Assembly: GCA_016845065.1 (NCBI GenBank)
Contig: JAERTG010000175.1
Span: 1 to 64,000 of the forward strand
Length of the DNA: 64,000 nt
Direction of reading: 5' to 3'
Source: Fidelibacterota bacterium
Lineage (GTDB): Bacteria > Fidelibacterota > UBA8477 > JABMPR01
Positions 31,001-40,773 of this stretch are shown one piece after another (the stretch's first letter is position 1; the number at the start of each line of letters is the position of its first letter). The position numbers were made by a program, and so were the translations under genes. The notes beneath the pieces are model-generated. The model was not told the DNA's origin. It searched no databases and saw nothing but the letters and a program-made list of their open reading frames with translations.

Positions 31001-34000
31001 ATGGCTACTGAATCCGAAAGCGTATCCCAAAGTAGGGCAGAATCCAGAACAGCGAAATCATCTTTCTGGTAAAAAACAAGTCCCGAATCCCCATCAAATA
31101 CAGGATTGGTTACTGCTGTGCGGCGATATGAGAAACCACCACCATCATTATTACTTTTCCAGGTTAACCACTCTACATCAAAATACAGAGTATCTGCGGG
31201 AATGAACAGTGACATAGTTTGGCCTGGAATGGTGGTTCGCTCACCGTGACCAATAACTTCATCGAAACTGCTATAATTCCATTGTGAATCCTGTGAGTCA
31301 GTTGATCCCAGCGCCCAACTCGTGCCATCAGGACTGCCAGATTCCGGACTATAACCATCCTCTGAATAGGCATTGAAAATGGGGTGAGAGTTAGCACGTG
31401 TTATCCATACTTCTGGAGTGATTCGGTCCTGAGCAGTGCTGTCATATGGTTCTGCATAATCATGTTTAATAAAGTGCACAACTGAGGGATCCATGGGATA
31501 CTCTGGCGGAGCAGCAGGTGTTCTTACATAGGAAAAACCACCGGTTCTCCCAATTGTCCAGGTTACCCAATAGACATCATAGTAGAGATTTGAGTCTGGG
31601 ATATACAAGGATAATGTATGTCCTGGTAGCTCTCGGCGTTCACCGTTACTCACAATATTGCCAAATGGTGCATAAGCGTATGGGGTCACTTGGCCTGCTG
31701 TAGTTCCCATGGCCCATCGTGTTCCCAGCGGACTCACATAATCTTCGTATCCCTCCTCTAACAGTGGATTGAAGATGGGATTTTCTTGCCCTCGAGTAAT
31801 AGCAATCTCATTGGTGATCCTATCCCACTGTGTGGAATCACTTGAGGATGCATGAGCATCCTTAATAAAATAGATCGAGAGAGGATCGTCTTCGAAAACT
31901 GGAGCAATGGCATCTCTTCTGAGATAGGCAAAACCACCCTCCTGTCGTGTCCATTCTACCCATTCAATATCAAAAAAGACACCTTCATCAGGTAGCCACA
32001 GTGACATCACCTGTCCAGGCATAAAATTGAAACTATAATTACCATTTCCTGAAGCCGATTGCAAATTAGTGTACTCCCAGGTTTGATGCTGTGCTGCGGT
32101 TGGTCCATTTGCCCATAAGGTTCTTGTGGGACTCAGGTAACGTTGATATTCAACATCAAAAATCGCATTGTAGATTCCGCTATTGTCACTAGTGAGAGCA
32201 ACCGAGTCGGAGATCATATCCTGCCAGAGCGGATCACTTCCGTCCATGCCGTCATATTTGATGAAATAAACGGCATCTGGATCCTGCATGTAAACAGGTG
32301 CGTCTGCAGGGCGTCGAAGATAACTGAAACCGCCTGTTTGATCACTGGTCCAGGTTAGCCATTGTACATCGTAATAGCTGGTATCTGCGGACTCGATGAC
32401 CATCAATGACATATTATATCCAGGAATGTCATCTCTATTATTTGGAATCAGGTGCTGGAAAGGGACATAAGTGAAGGGGTCAGCTGTTGGAGGTGTGAAA
32501 CCAGCAGCCCAATAAGTATTCGCAGGACTGAATCCTCCTTCAACACCATCTTCCAGAGCAGCATTGTACAGGGGTCCAGAATAATCACGATAAAGTGCTA
32601 CATTTTCAGATATCCAGTCCCAGTCTATACTGTCAGAATCAGATGTATTAGCAGGCTTTAGATAATAAGTCCAGTCGGATTCGTCCATAAAAACAGGTGC
32701 GGGTTCTTCCGAACGAGTGTAGGTAAACCCACCACCGCCCCCAGATTTCCAACTCATAAAATTTACATCAAAATATGCATCAAGATCCTCCACATAGAGT
32801 GAAAAGGTACGTCCTGGTAAGTTTGAGAGGGTGTGTTGACCACCTGCAGCACTTTGAAAATCCATGTAGCTTGAACTGTACATTTGTTCAGAGGTAGCAC
32901 CAGGAGCCCACTGCGTTCTTAGGGGGCTTGTGAAATTTGACGCCTCGGATTCAAAAATGGGGTTATAAATAGGTCCACTCGATCCTCGAGTAATAGCAAC
33001 AGAATCACTAATCATATCCCATAAACTGGAGTCTGAGACATCTGAGTAATTAAGGTTTTGGAAGTAAACCAATCCTGGGTCAGTGACAACAGTTGGCGCT
33101 GAGACAGGTGTTCTGGAGTAGGCAAAACCACCCCCATTGCGATTGGAGGTCCAGCGGTACCATTCGACGTCAAAATAGAGGTTTGAATCTGGAATGTAGA
33201 GTGAAAATACTTCGCCAACAATATCACGCATGGATTCGTAGTTCCTGGGATATGCATCATCGAATTGTGTATAATAAATAGGACTAACTTCTAATGGTGT
33301 GGGACCAATAGCCCAGAGGGTTCTGGTGGGACTTAGACCACTTTGGGGACCTTCCTCTTCATTTGCATTGTAAATTCTACCGTTATCATTTCTCCAGATA
33401 GCGATATCTTCAGTTATCCAATCAAAATTGGCTGAATCAAATTCTGCATAATCCATTTTCTGGTACCAGACAGCATTGGGGTCACCGATGACTGCAGGTT
33501 CAACGGCAGTACGTATATAGGCAAAGCCACCGCCATTTTGGTTGTTTGTCCAGCCCACGAATTCAATATTCCAATAAGAGTTATCCTCCGGAACATACAT
33601 GGAAAACACTTCACCGGGTAAATCCTCGCGATTCCCGGAAGTAAGTTCATCAAAAGACTGATAATAGTTGAAAGGGGTTACCTCTGATGGTACGGGTCCA
33701 TTTGCCCAAAGCGTTCCTTCTGGGCTCACACCTTCGATAGGACCTTCCACTTCAGTTAAGGGATTAAACAGAGGACCTGATGAATCACGCCAGATGGCGA
33801 CGTTAGCTGTCACCCAATCCCAGTTGACTGAATCACTATCTGCATAGTTATCTTTGCGGAAATAAACAGCATTGGGGTCTTCCTCATATAGAGGAGCTGA
33901 TGCTGGAGTTCGGTTGTAGGCAAACCCTCCACCTTCACCAGTTTCTCCACCACCGGAGGTCCAACTCACCCATTGGATATCATAAAAAAGACTGTCTTCA

Positions 34001-34359
34001 ACAACAAACAAGGACATAGTCTGTCCAGGAAGACTACTGCGGTCGCCATCTAAGGCAACCTGATCAAAAGGGAGATAGGTAAAGGGATTTGAAGTGGTGG
34101 GTGTGAGACCGAATGACCACAGGGTTCCCTCAGGACTGATTCCAGATTCATAGCCTTCTTCAGTATATCCATTAAAAAGGGGGCCATAGAAATCACGGGT
34201 TATTCCGACATCAGTGGTTATGGAGTCAACGTAGGCCGATGAATCAGACCATACGACATTGTCAGGTTTCTCAAAAAAGATGGTTTGGCCAAACAGGCTG
34301 CTCACTGAAATGAGCCAAGCACTTATTACTGTAGCGACCAGTTGTCTTCGATTATACAT
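28030..34359 (-). CDS. Giant (2109 aa) secreted protein: ~14 tandem ~130-aa repeats, a fibronectin-III-like domain and C-terminal sorting domain
   Basis: Repeat consensus 'D.ISD.VAITRG.SGPIFNA..E....SP.GTLWA.GPT......Y..FD.......R.LPGQ.LSL...DS.YYDV.WLSW....GGGFSYLR...APV...DP'; CTD 'NYPNPFNPTTNIRFGLPEQSDVHMVIYDIKGRQI...IKMVYLK'. Confidence 0.85.
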   Translation of the reverse strand: MYNRRQLVATVISAWLISVSSLFGQTIFFEKPDNVVWSDSSAYVDSITTDVGITRDFYGPLFNGYTEEGYESGISPEGTLWSFGLTPTTSNPFTYLPFDQVALDGDRSSLPGQTMSLFVVEDSLFYDIQWVSWTSGGGETGEGGGFAYNRTPASAPLYEEDPNAVYFRKDNYADSDSVNWDWVTANVAIWRDSSGPLFNPLTEVEGPIEGVSPEGTLWANGPVPSEVTPFNYYQSFDELTSGNREDLPGEVFSMYVPEDNSYWNIEFVGWTNNQNGGGFAYIRTAVEPAVIGDPNAVWYQKMDYAEFDSANFDWITEDIAIWRNDNGRIYNANEEEGPQSGLSPTRTLWAIGPTPLEVSPIYYTQFDDAYPRNYESMRDIVGEVFSLYIPDSNLYFDVEWYRWTSNRNGGGFAYSRTPVSAPTVVTDPGLVYFQNLNYSDVSDSSLWDMISDSVAITRGSSGPIYNPIFESEASNFTSPLRTQWAPGATSEQMYSSSYMDFQSAAGGQHTLSNLPGRTFSLYVEDLDAYFDVNFMSWKSGGGGGFTYTRSEEPAPVFMDESDWTYYLKPANTSDSDSIDWDWISENVALYRDYSGPLYNAALEDGVEGGFSPANTYWAAGFTPPTADPFTYVPFQHLIPNNRDDIPGYNMSLMVIESADTSYYDVQWLTWTSDQTGGFSYLRRPADAPVYMQDPDAVYFIKYDGMDGSDPLWQDMISDSVALTSDNSGIYNAIFDVEYQRYLSPTRTLWANGPTAAQHQTWEYTNLQSASGNGNYSFNFMPGQVMSLWLPDEGVFFDIEWVEWTRQEGGFAYLRRDAIAPVFEDDPLSIYFIKDAHASSSDSTQWDRITNEIAITRGQENPIFNPLLEEGYEDYVSPLGTRWAMGTTAGQVTPYAYAPFGNIVSNGERRELPGHTLSLYIPDSNLYYDVYWVTWTIGRTGGFSYVRTPAAPPEYPMDPSVVHFIKHDYAEPYDSTAQDRITPEVWITRANSHPIFNAYSEDGYSPESGSPDGTSWALGSTDSQDSQWNYSSFDEVIGHGERTTIPGQTMSLFIPADTLYFDVEWLTWKSNNDGGGFSYRRTAVTNPVFDGDSGLVFYQKDDFAVLDSALLWDTLSDSVAIYRGDSGPLYNPIIEAEYNSEISPAKTLWARGLTEDVYAPSQYQAFDVTVSSGERQNLPGQNLSLWLPEDSLFFDVRFQSWSSGSGSGGGFSYLRRPANAPESFSDTTLVFFEKANYSDHDDPATWDWISNTVAITRGYSHPIYNGALETDFESGISPELTLWADGPTGDVRFAEMYMPFDMIVGDGERRDLPGRTLSLFLMDDSVYYDVTWLSWSRSGGGLREEYGAGFSYVRQSVDAPPLENDPNLVLFSKPNGSPNELPYMDMISPDVVITRGSDGPIFNAALEDEFIWGQSPTNTLWTYGPTADVEQELEYRNFDAVVGSQERRELPGQTMSVFLPEEDLYFDIEWLSWSQGHDSGGNRGFSYLRREVPAPEYEIDPTAILFEKPDGTDPADSLFWDHITSQVAITRGEDGPIFNALTESEFIPGQSPTGTFWANGSTHDVMSPNEYQAFDHIVGNQQRRDLPGRILSLWIPEADLFFDIHWISWSSGGNDDDRVDNPGFSYLRTPMNPPLYVQNPDMVYFMREAYANGDGPANQDHISENVAITRGNHGGYIFNAYLDFDDSEAAAPTGTFWARGRTADQTSMDAYAPFGVTWGDGERRDIPGQVSSLYVEEIDSFFDVYWRSWGRYGGAFSYVRIPAGHLSRDYSSDWMDPQFQDRVSDNVALTRLPGGGPLINADTETAPVQNVSPEGTLWALGATRDQVSMTAYDDLKSAMSNRLRDLPGQTLSLLEMSTGLYYDVYFADWGTGGGAVEYFRSWSQAPVFMPHAPDPFEMHDGTEPIVIDYDNISSEILALSWDASSDPDGDIVRYHVTITLDTLQSSATFVDSIVDGTDFEISYQQLADEMSALEIDNGELTWMVSAVDDLHETPASNGPLHILIDSSPLDVFSGLAIPEQFSLEQNYPNPFNPTTNIRFGLPEQSDVHMVIYDIKGRQIQSMELMAQQPGWYEYVWNGRNTNGQVVSTGLYFCRLHAGSYSETIKMVYLK

Positions 34360-34740
34360 GGGGGTTTCCTCCGCTTTTGTCTTACAAAATTTTAACTTAC
34401 TTAAATTGCGATATATATTATCATCAATAAGTCTGGAACCAAGTTGGAATTACCACTGACAGCCACTCTTTGTCAATGGCTGGTAAGTTCGGTGAATACA
34501 TACTAATCCCAAGATTTAATATATCGCCTGTGATCTAGAACATAGCATGTTTGTCTGTGTTCTAGCTCATTTTTCAGAATTAAATATCCACTTAGTGACA
34601 TCCCGTAGCTGGCCTTGACGCATCTTGAATACTTACCTTAAATATAACTAGAATTGGGTCAGGTTAGCGGTTTGTAGCGTTAAAAAATCGATCTCAAAAT
34701 GGAGTATCCAAAAATAACACGCATTCGATAAGGACAAAAA

Positions 34741-34773
34741 AAAAGCCCCTGACGGAAATCAGGGGCTTTTTAT
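34741..34773 (-). terminator. Rho-independent terminator
   Basis: AAAAGCCCCTGACGGAAATCAGGGGCTTTTTA downstream of the minus-strand gene. Confidence 0.75.
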
Positions 34774-34788
34774 TTGTATGTAAAAGTG

Positions 34789-35895
34789 TCAGATCTGGAT
34801 ACCAAAGAAGGGGGATGTTTTCTCTGCTGATGTATCAAAGAAATCCTCATCGTCCATATCTCGTGAATGTGATATTCCTCCAAAAACAGATAAGCGTGGT
34901 GATATCTTTAGACCTAAAGAGATTCGACTCTCAAGCGTGTTTTGATAGTCCTCAGACTCCCTCGAAAAGATCTCATTGGGAACGATGTTGCCGCTTCCCA
35001 GGTCAATCTCAGTGTAAAATTTTGCAATAAGTGGTAAATGGAAGCCCATATGTGCCTGAAAACTGGTCATCAAATCCTGTCCAGCCAGCGTGACCCTCTG
35101 GCCTAAGGTAAGAGAAGTATACCAGTAATTGTTGGGTGCGAATTTAACACCAACTTGGTAATCCTCGATGGAGGAGCCCCAGGATATGAGGTGAACACTT
35201 CCGGATTCAGAAAGGTTTATCAGTCCTATAGCAATACCATCAAGTTTTTCAGACCGATTTACCAAGCCAATTTGGACACCCCTCACATGTTTGGCATCGT
35301 TTACGATACCGGCAATCTGGACACCCTCAACGTCGGTTGCTTTATTACTGATTCCTGCAATTTGAGCATACCTGATATTTCTGGATTCATTGTGGATACC
35401 ACTGACCTGCATACCGGTGAACTCTCCACTCACTTGATTAATAATTCCAGCACTTTGAAAGCCAAAGAAATTAGCCCCAACTTTATTTATGATTCCTGCA
35501 TTCTGCATGCCGATGAAGTTTCCATCAACGCGACCAATCAATCCACCAGCCATGAATCCGGAAAAATTTCCATCAACTCTGGAATAGATGCCTGTGGCAT
35601 CATAGCCCACAAAGTTTGAGGTAACTCGATTGCTAATCGCACCCAACTGCAAACCCTGTACGCTTCGAACCTGACCTGAGAAGAGAGAGAGATGAAAGTT
35701 TACATTCCGATCTGAATATGGATTTAACATTGAGTTCGATCCACCTACCACCGAAAAGGCGAAAGGAGTGATTTGTCCATAATGGGGTGAATGTTTCTCA
35801 TCTTGTTTTGGGGCAGCAATGGTTACTCCAGTTATGAGTAGCAAAAGTGGTAAATAAATAGTTGTGATTTTATTTAACGTTTTTAGATCGAACAT
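34789..35895 (-). CDS. Outer-membrane/surface protein with caterpillar-like GxQxAGIxN repeats
   Basis: Repeats 'GMQNAGIINKVGANFFGFQSAGIINQVSGEFTGMQVSGIHNES...GVQIAGIVNDAKHVRGVQIGLVNRSEKLDGIAIGLINLSESG'; likely start at MFDLKTLNKITTIYLPLLLLITGVTIA. Confidence 0.65.
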   Translation of the reverse strand: MFDLKTLNKITTIYLPLLLLITGVTIAAPKQDEKHSPHYGQITPFAFSVVGGSNSMLNPYSDRNVNFHLSLFSGQVRSVQGLQLGAISNRVTSNFVGYDATGIYSRVDGNFSGFMAGGLIGRVDGNFIGMQNAGIINKVGANFFGFQSAGIINQVSGEFTGMQVSGIHNESRNIRYAQIAGISNKATDVEGVQIAGIVNDAKHVRGVQIGLVNRSEKLDGIAIGLINLSESGSVHLISWGSSIEDYQVGVKFAPNNYWYTSLTLGQRVTLAGQDLMTSFQAHMGFHLPLIAKFYTEIDLGSGNIVPNEIFSRESEDYQNTLESRISLGLKISPRLSVFGGISHSRDMDDEDFFDTSAEKTSPFFGIQI

Positions 35896-36279
35896 TTCAA
35901 TCTCCTCCATAAATCCATTATTAGTGAGTTCCTTGTCATAGGTTTCATATAGTCTCAATACCTGTGCCAATTGAAGCTAGATATTTAGTAAAGTGTAAAT
36001 AAATAATATGTTACGGCTGTAAAAATATGAAGGGGGATTGATGGTTAGTAAGAAAATGATATAAACTAGATATCACAGTATATCAATATTACATGATGGT
36101 CAATGGTTTAAATAATTTGAACAAAACTTCACTCCATGATTTTGGTACATATTGCAGTACAACAACCTTCACCCAATAACTGTTAGATTTCAGAAGGAGT
36201 ATTAACAAAGATGTGATTTAATTGCCCTTGCTACAGAACAACTAGTTTACTACCTTAATATTTCCTATTGGAAAGTAAT

Positions 36280-39200
36280 ATGCTGAAAAGTTTAAAAATC
36301 ATATGCGGCCTCTTTCTCTCACTCCAGTTTCTTGGTGCTGCTGATCAGTACTTGCCTAAGATGGAATTAAATTCAATACCAGGTGGAATCAGGGTAAGCC
36401 TTGATTTTCAACATGTAAGCCTGGAACAGTGGCAAACCATGCTTGAAAATCCTGATCTGTTTTCAAAGAAAGGCTGGGGGATAGCAGGGGCTCCCGGCGA
36501 TGCTGCCATGCCAATGACAACCCAGATGATACCCATAAGCTCAGGTGAGGTTATAAGTATCCAGGGCGTTCAGCGCCAGGATCAAACCCTACAAAACATT
36601 CGACTAATGACCGTCCCAGAGGGTCATCTGGATTCAGAACCATCCATCATCACTTCTACACTATTCCAGGATTCTCAATCATCAGTTTTATCCTATGAAA
36701 CGCTAAGTCTCAGTGAACCGGTGTTTATGAGAGGACGACAATTTCTCCCCATCACCCTCCACCCAGTCAATTTTGACCAAAGGTCAAAATCTGTTGATGT
36801 TCCCCAGACGATTGAGTTTGACCTGGTTGGCGTCAGTTTAGCTGATGATGAGAATATTGCACAGAATGACATGCGTTCAATCGTACCACCTACTGGACAA
36901 TTTCCCAGGAAGGGACATTATCTCATCATCACCCCACCACTCTGGGAACCATATCTTCAAATTTTAACCGCCTGGAAACAGAGAGCTGGATATGAGGTAA
37001 CGGTGGTGACGACCGCTGTAACAGGTACGTCCAGAGGCGCTATTAAGAACTATATTCAAACTGCCTGGGATACCTGGGAGGATCAGCCTGATTTTCTATT
37101 GTTAATTGGAGATTCAGACCAGGGCATGCCCGGTTTCTATATACAGAATAGTTGGGGAGATTATTTAATAGGGGACCACCCCTACACACTACTTGAGGGG
37201 GATGATACATTTCCAGAACTCATGGTAGGTCGTCTGTCCGTAGATACCATATCTGAACTGATCACTTTCACATCGAAAATAGTACGCTACGAGGTCACAC
37301 CTCCTATGGATGATCCCGCCTGGTTTGAAAGCGCTCTCATGATTTCGACTACTCTGGGAGCAGCCTCAGCTCAGGCAACCAAGGAATGGGTAGCCGATAA
37401 GCTCGTTGAAAATGGGTATGATCAGGTTTATACCGCCTATCACCCCCAAATATCATCTCCAAGCGCTATTTCCTACCCCATTAACCAGGGTGTTGGTTTC
37501 GTTAACTATCGAGGATATGGATTCTACACAGGGTGGGCTGGTCCAGATTTCACAATCGGTGACGTTTTGGGGTCAGTCAATAATGGTGGCCGGACACCCA
37601 TTATTACTTCAGTGGTTTGTGGGGGAGGTAACTTTGCTGCTTCAGAAGATCCCTGCTTTGGAGAAGTTTGGACCCGTATTGGAACTGCAAATGTGCCACG
37701 GGGCGCTGTCGCATTCTTCGGCCCCAGTGAGTTGTACACTCATACACAATTTAACAATGTGATCGATATTGGTATCTATTCATCCATTTTTGATCAAGGA
37801 GTTCAAGTTCTTGGGGAAGCGCTTTGGGCAGGTAAATATGAGCTCTGGCGAAACTATCATCAAAATACTTATTTCCCTTTCGAGCAAACCGCAGAATTCT
37901 ACCATCATGTCTACAATTTGTTAGGTGATCCCGGGATGCAGTTATGGACAGCAATCCCACAGTTGCTTAACGTAGTTCATGATGATGCGCTCAACTCAGC
38001 TCAGAATTCCATGCAGCTCACCATCTTTAGTGAGGACGGATCCCCCATCAGTGATGCCTATGTGTCTCTTTTTAACGATGATATAGCAATCGGTGCATAT
38101 TCTGATGTCAACGGGATGGTCAACCTCCCCGTCAGCTTTGGAGAGAGCGATGAGGTTCTGTTAACTGTAACAGGAAAGAATCTCTATCCTTACCTGGCAA
38201 CACTCCCGATTATTGAGAGTACTCAAAGGTTGACACTTGAGAATTGGAGCCTTGATCCAGATGCACTCCCCGAGGCAGGAGGCAATGCACCTATGATCCT
38301 GCAATTCTTTAACCACGGTGAAGCCATGACCAATGTTGAGTTTTCGTTTTCTTCACAGGCTTCAGAGGTGAGTGTTACTTCCCAAATTCTTGTTGCGTCT
38401 ATACCAGCCAACAGTGCTCTGGAACCCCTCACAATATATCTCACTGCCGATCCCGAGGTGCCTCATGGGACGACTACAATTATTGATCTTGAAGTTATTG
38501 AAGATAGTGAGAGCTGGAACTGGCAAAAGCACATTTCAGTACAAGCACCGCAACTGGATATTCAGGATTTTATCTTATTGAATGGCAATGTAAGCTCTGG
38601 TGATTCTGCACAGTTCCAAATTGAAATGATAAACCGGGGAGGTGCCAGCTCAGGTTCCATGACCCTGACACCACTGACCCATGAGTTGTTAACAATTTCT
38701 GGTGGTCCTTTTACCTGTCCGGAAATTGATATTGATGCTACTGCTCAAATTGAAAATATCCTGGACGTTGTCTTTAGCGATCAAATCTTCCCAGGAGAGC
38801 GTATCAACGTTGGCTTTGAGTGCACCAGCCCAAATGGGATTGATACCATTGAAGTGAATGTTCAAATCGGAGAGGTAACTCGCTTCGGTCCTTCCCAAGC
38901 AGATGAGCATGGCTATCGTATGTTTGATGAATTTGATCTGAGTTTCTCCAAAGCCCAGTCCTACGAATGGGTAGAAATTGATCCGGCATTGGGTGGATCT
39001 GGGTCTATGATAGGTATCAGTGATACCTATGAGGAAGACGATGAATCACAAATAATCAACCTCCCCTTTCCCGTCACCTATTATGGAGAGGTCTTTACCC
39101 ATATCACTGTATGTAGCAATGGCTGGGCGGCATTTGGCGAACATGATGTAGTCAATTTTCACAATCGAATTATTCCCTCTCACATCGGTCCAACTGGAAT

Positions 39201-40773
39201 GTTAGCTCCATTTTGGGATGATCTGGTAACAGATTATGGAAGAATATGTCAGTTCACTTCAGACGACGCAGGGCAGTTTATTATTGAGTGGAGCAATGTG
39301 AGTCATATCTACCAACAAAACAGACTCAGCTTTGAAATCATTATTTTCAATACGGATATGTATCCCACAGAATCCAATGATAACGATATCAAGTTCCAGT
39401 ATAGCCTGTATGAGAATACCGATATTCTATGGAATTTTGCAACTATTGGGATAGAATCTCCAGATAGTGAGTCGGGGCTACTGGCTTCCTACAATAACAT
39501 TAATGATCCAAGTGTTGCATTTTTAAGAAATAATACGGCCATCCTATTTTCTACAGACAAAGGGACGGTCTATCACGACGCCAGTGTCGCACTGAACTCG
39601 ACTAATATTCATTTTCAAATGAATCCCTGGAGCACATCTAGCGATTCAATCTTAATTATAAATACAGGTGAAGCACCAGTGGCCTATGCTATCAGTCTTG
39701 ATGTGGAAGCCAACCGAGCACTTCAACCCCCTCCAGTAGTCTTCGATTCAAACATCACCAAGGAGACACCTGATGCTCCACCAGTTTCGTCTGGTTTCCG
39801 CGAAGGCCAGGATGCCTTTGGCTATCACTGGCGACGAGAGGTTGATCAGGATGGGCCAACCTACACCTGGTATGATATTGAAACCCATGGTAACCTCCTG
39901 GAATGGGTCGGTGATCCTGATGATAGTAGTCTTGGACCCGTCTCTCTGGGATTTGAGTTCCCTTTTTATGAGAATATTTATGACGAAATGTATATCGGAA
40001 GCAATGGGACTGTTAGTTTTGAGAGTTCATTTTCACCCTGGCTGAATGCTGCCCTACCCAACCAAATGAGTCCACCAGCCATGATTGCCCCCTGGTGGGA
40101 CGATTTAAATAACGATCAAGGCCCCAATGGGAGTGTTTATTATTGGACCAATGAAGTAGATGAGTGCATCATCACCTGGAAAAATTTCCCTAAATGGGGT
40201 ACAACTCAGTACTACACCTTCCAGGTTATTCTGCATAAAGTAGGGATGATCATCTTTCAGTATCAGTCCATGGATGAATCAACTGTATCTGGAACCATTG
40301 GGATGCAGAATGCAGATAGAAATATTGGATTAACCATCCACCACAACGAAACCACCCCACTGGAATCAGGTTCAGCTATATCTATCCTCAGACCGATAGA
40401 ATGGTTCTCAGCTTCCAATTGGCATGGAAGAGTTGATCCCGGTGAAAGCAAAGCATTTCTGCTAAACGCCTCTTCCATCGGAATAGCTCAAGGTCACTAC
40501 GAGATCCCCATGTATATCGAAACCAGCGCGCCCAATTATCCCAGAGCTAATATCATGGTATCTATGGATATTGCACCTGGTGAGTATCCCATGGGTGACG
40601 TCAATCAGGACTATCATGTCAACATAACGGATGCTATCAGTTTACTTGATTACGCCATCCAGATTGAGGAAATGACGGATGAGCAACGCGCGAGATTTGA
40701 TCTTTCAGGTGATGCTCTGGTAGATATCGTTGATGTCATCCTCCTCATCGAAGAAATTCTCGAAGGATCCTAG
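36280..40773 (+). CDS. C25 (gingipain-like) peptidase-family protein with two beta-sandwich modules and C-terminal dockerin-like repeat
   Basis: 'GHYLIITPPLWEPYLQILTAWKQRAGYEVTVVTT...PDFLLLIGDSDQ...ELMVGRLSVD...VNYRGYGF...SVVCGGGNF'; dockerin-like 'MGDVNQDYHVNITDAISLLDYAI...RFDLSGDALVDIVDVILLIEEIL'. Confidence 0.8.
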   Translation: MLKSLKIICGLFLSLQFLGAADQYLPKMELNSIPGGIRVSLDFQHVSLEQWQTMLENPDLFSKKGWGIAGAPGDAAMPMTTQMIPISSGEVISIQGVQRQDQTLQNIRLMTVPEGHLDSEPSIITSTLFQDSQSSVLSYETLSLSEPVFMRGRQFLPITLHPVNFDQRSKSVDVPQTIEFDLVGVSLADDENIAQNDMRSIVPPTGQFPRKGHYLIITPPLWEPYLQILTAWKQRAGYEVTVVTTAVTGTSRGAIKNYIQTAWDTWEDQPDFLLLIGDSDQGMPGFYIQNSWGDYLIGDHPYTLLEGDDTFPELMVGRLSVDTISELITFTSKIVRYEVTPPMDDPAWFESALMISTTLGAASAQATKEWVADKLVENGYDQVYTAYHPQISSPSAISYPINQGVGFVNYRGYGFYTGWAGPDFTIGDVLGSVNNGGRTPIITSVVCGGGNFAASEDPCFGEVWTRIGTANVPRGAVAFFGPSELYTHTQFNNVIDIGIYSSIFDQGVQVLGEALWAGKYELWRNYHQNTYFPFEQTAEFYHHVYNLLGDPGMQLWTAIPQLLNVVHDDALNSAQNSMQLTIFSEDGSPISDAYVSLFNDDIAIGAYSDVNGMVNLPVSFGESDEVLLTVTGKNLYPYLATLPIIESTQRLTLENWSLDPDALPEAGGNAPMILQFFNHGEAMTNVEFSFSSQASEVSVTSQILVASIPANSALEPLTIYLTADPEVPHGTTTIIDLEVIEDSESWNWQKHISVQAPQLDIQDFILLNGNVSSGDSAQFQIEMINRGGASSGSMTLTPLTHELLTISGGPFTCPEIDIDATAQIENILDVVFSDQIFPGERINVGFECTSPNGIDTIEVNVQIGEVTRFGPSQADEHGYRMFDEFDLSFSKAQSYEWVEIDPALGGSGSMIGISDTYEEDDESQIINLPFPVTYYGEVFTHITVCSNGWAAFGEHDVVNFHNRIIPSHIGPTGMLAPFWDDLVTDYGRICQFTSDDAGQFIIEWSNVSHIYQQNRLSFEIIIFNTDMYPTESNDNDIKFQYSLYENTDILWNFATIGIESPDSESGLLASYNNINDPSVAFLRNNTAILFSTDKGTVYHDASVALNSTNIHFQMNPWSTSSDSILIINTGEAPVAYAISLDVEANRALQPPPVVFDSNITKETPDAPPVSSGFREGQDAFGYHWRREVDQDGPTYTWYDIETHGNLLEWVGDPDDSSLGPVSLGFEFPFYENIYDEMYIGSNGTVSFESSFSPWLNAALPNQMSPPAMIAPWWDDLNNDQGPNGSVYYWTNEVDECIITWKNFPKWGTTQYYTFQVILHKVGMIIFQYQSMDESTVSGTIGMQNADRNIGLTIHHNETTPLESGSAISILRPIEWFSASNWHGRVDPGESKAFLLNASSIGIAQGHYEIPMYIETSAPNYPRANIMVSMDIAPGEYPMGDVNQDYHVNITDAISLLDYAIQIEEMTDEQRARFDLSGDALVDIVDVILLIEEILEGS

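Noticed and set aside
28690-34290. CRISPR or DNA satellite array from the periodic signal
   Set aside because: Period is ~390 bp, coding, and conserved at protein rather than nucleotide level.
35155-35619. Plus-strand ORF of 154 aa
   Set aside because: Antisense shadow of the GxQxAGIxN repeats; its own repeats come from the opposite strand.
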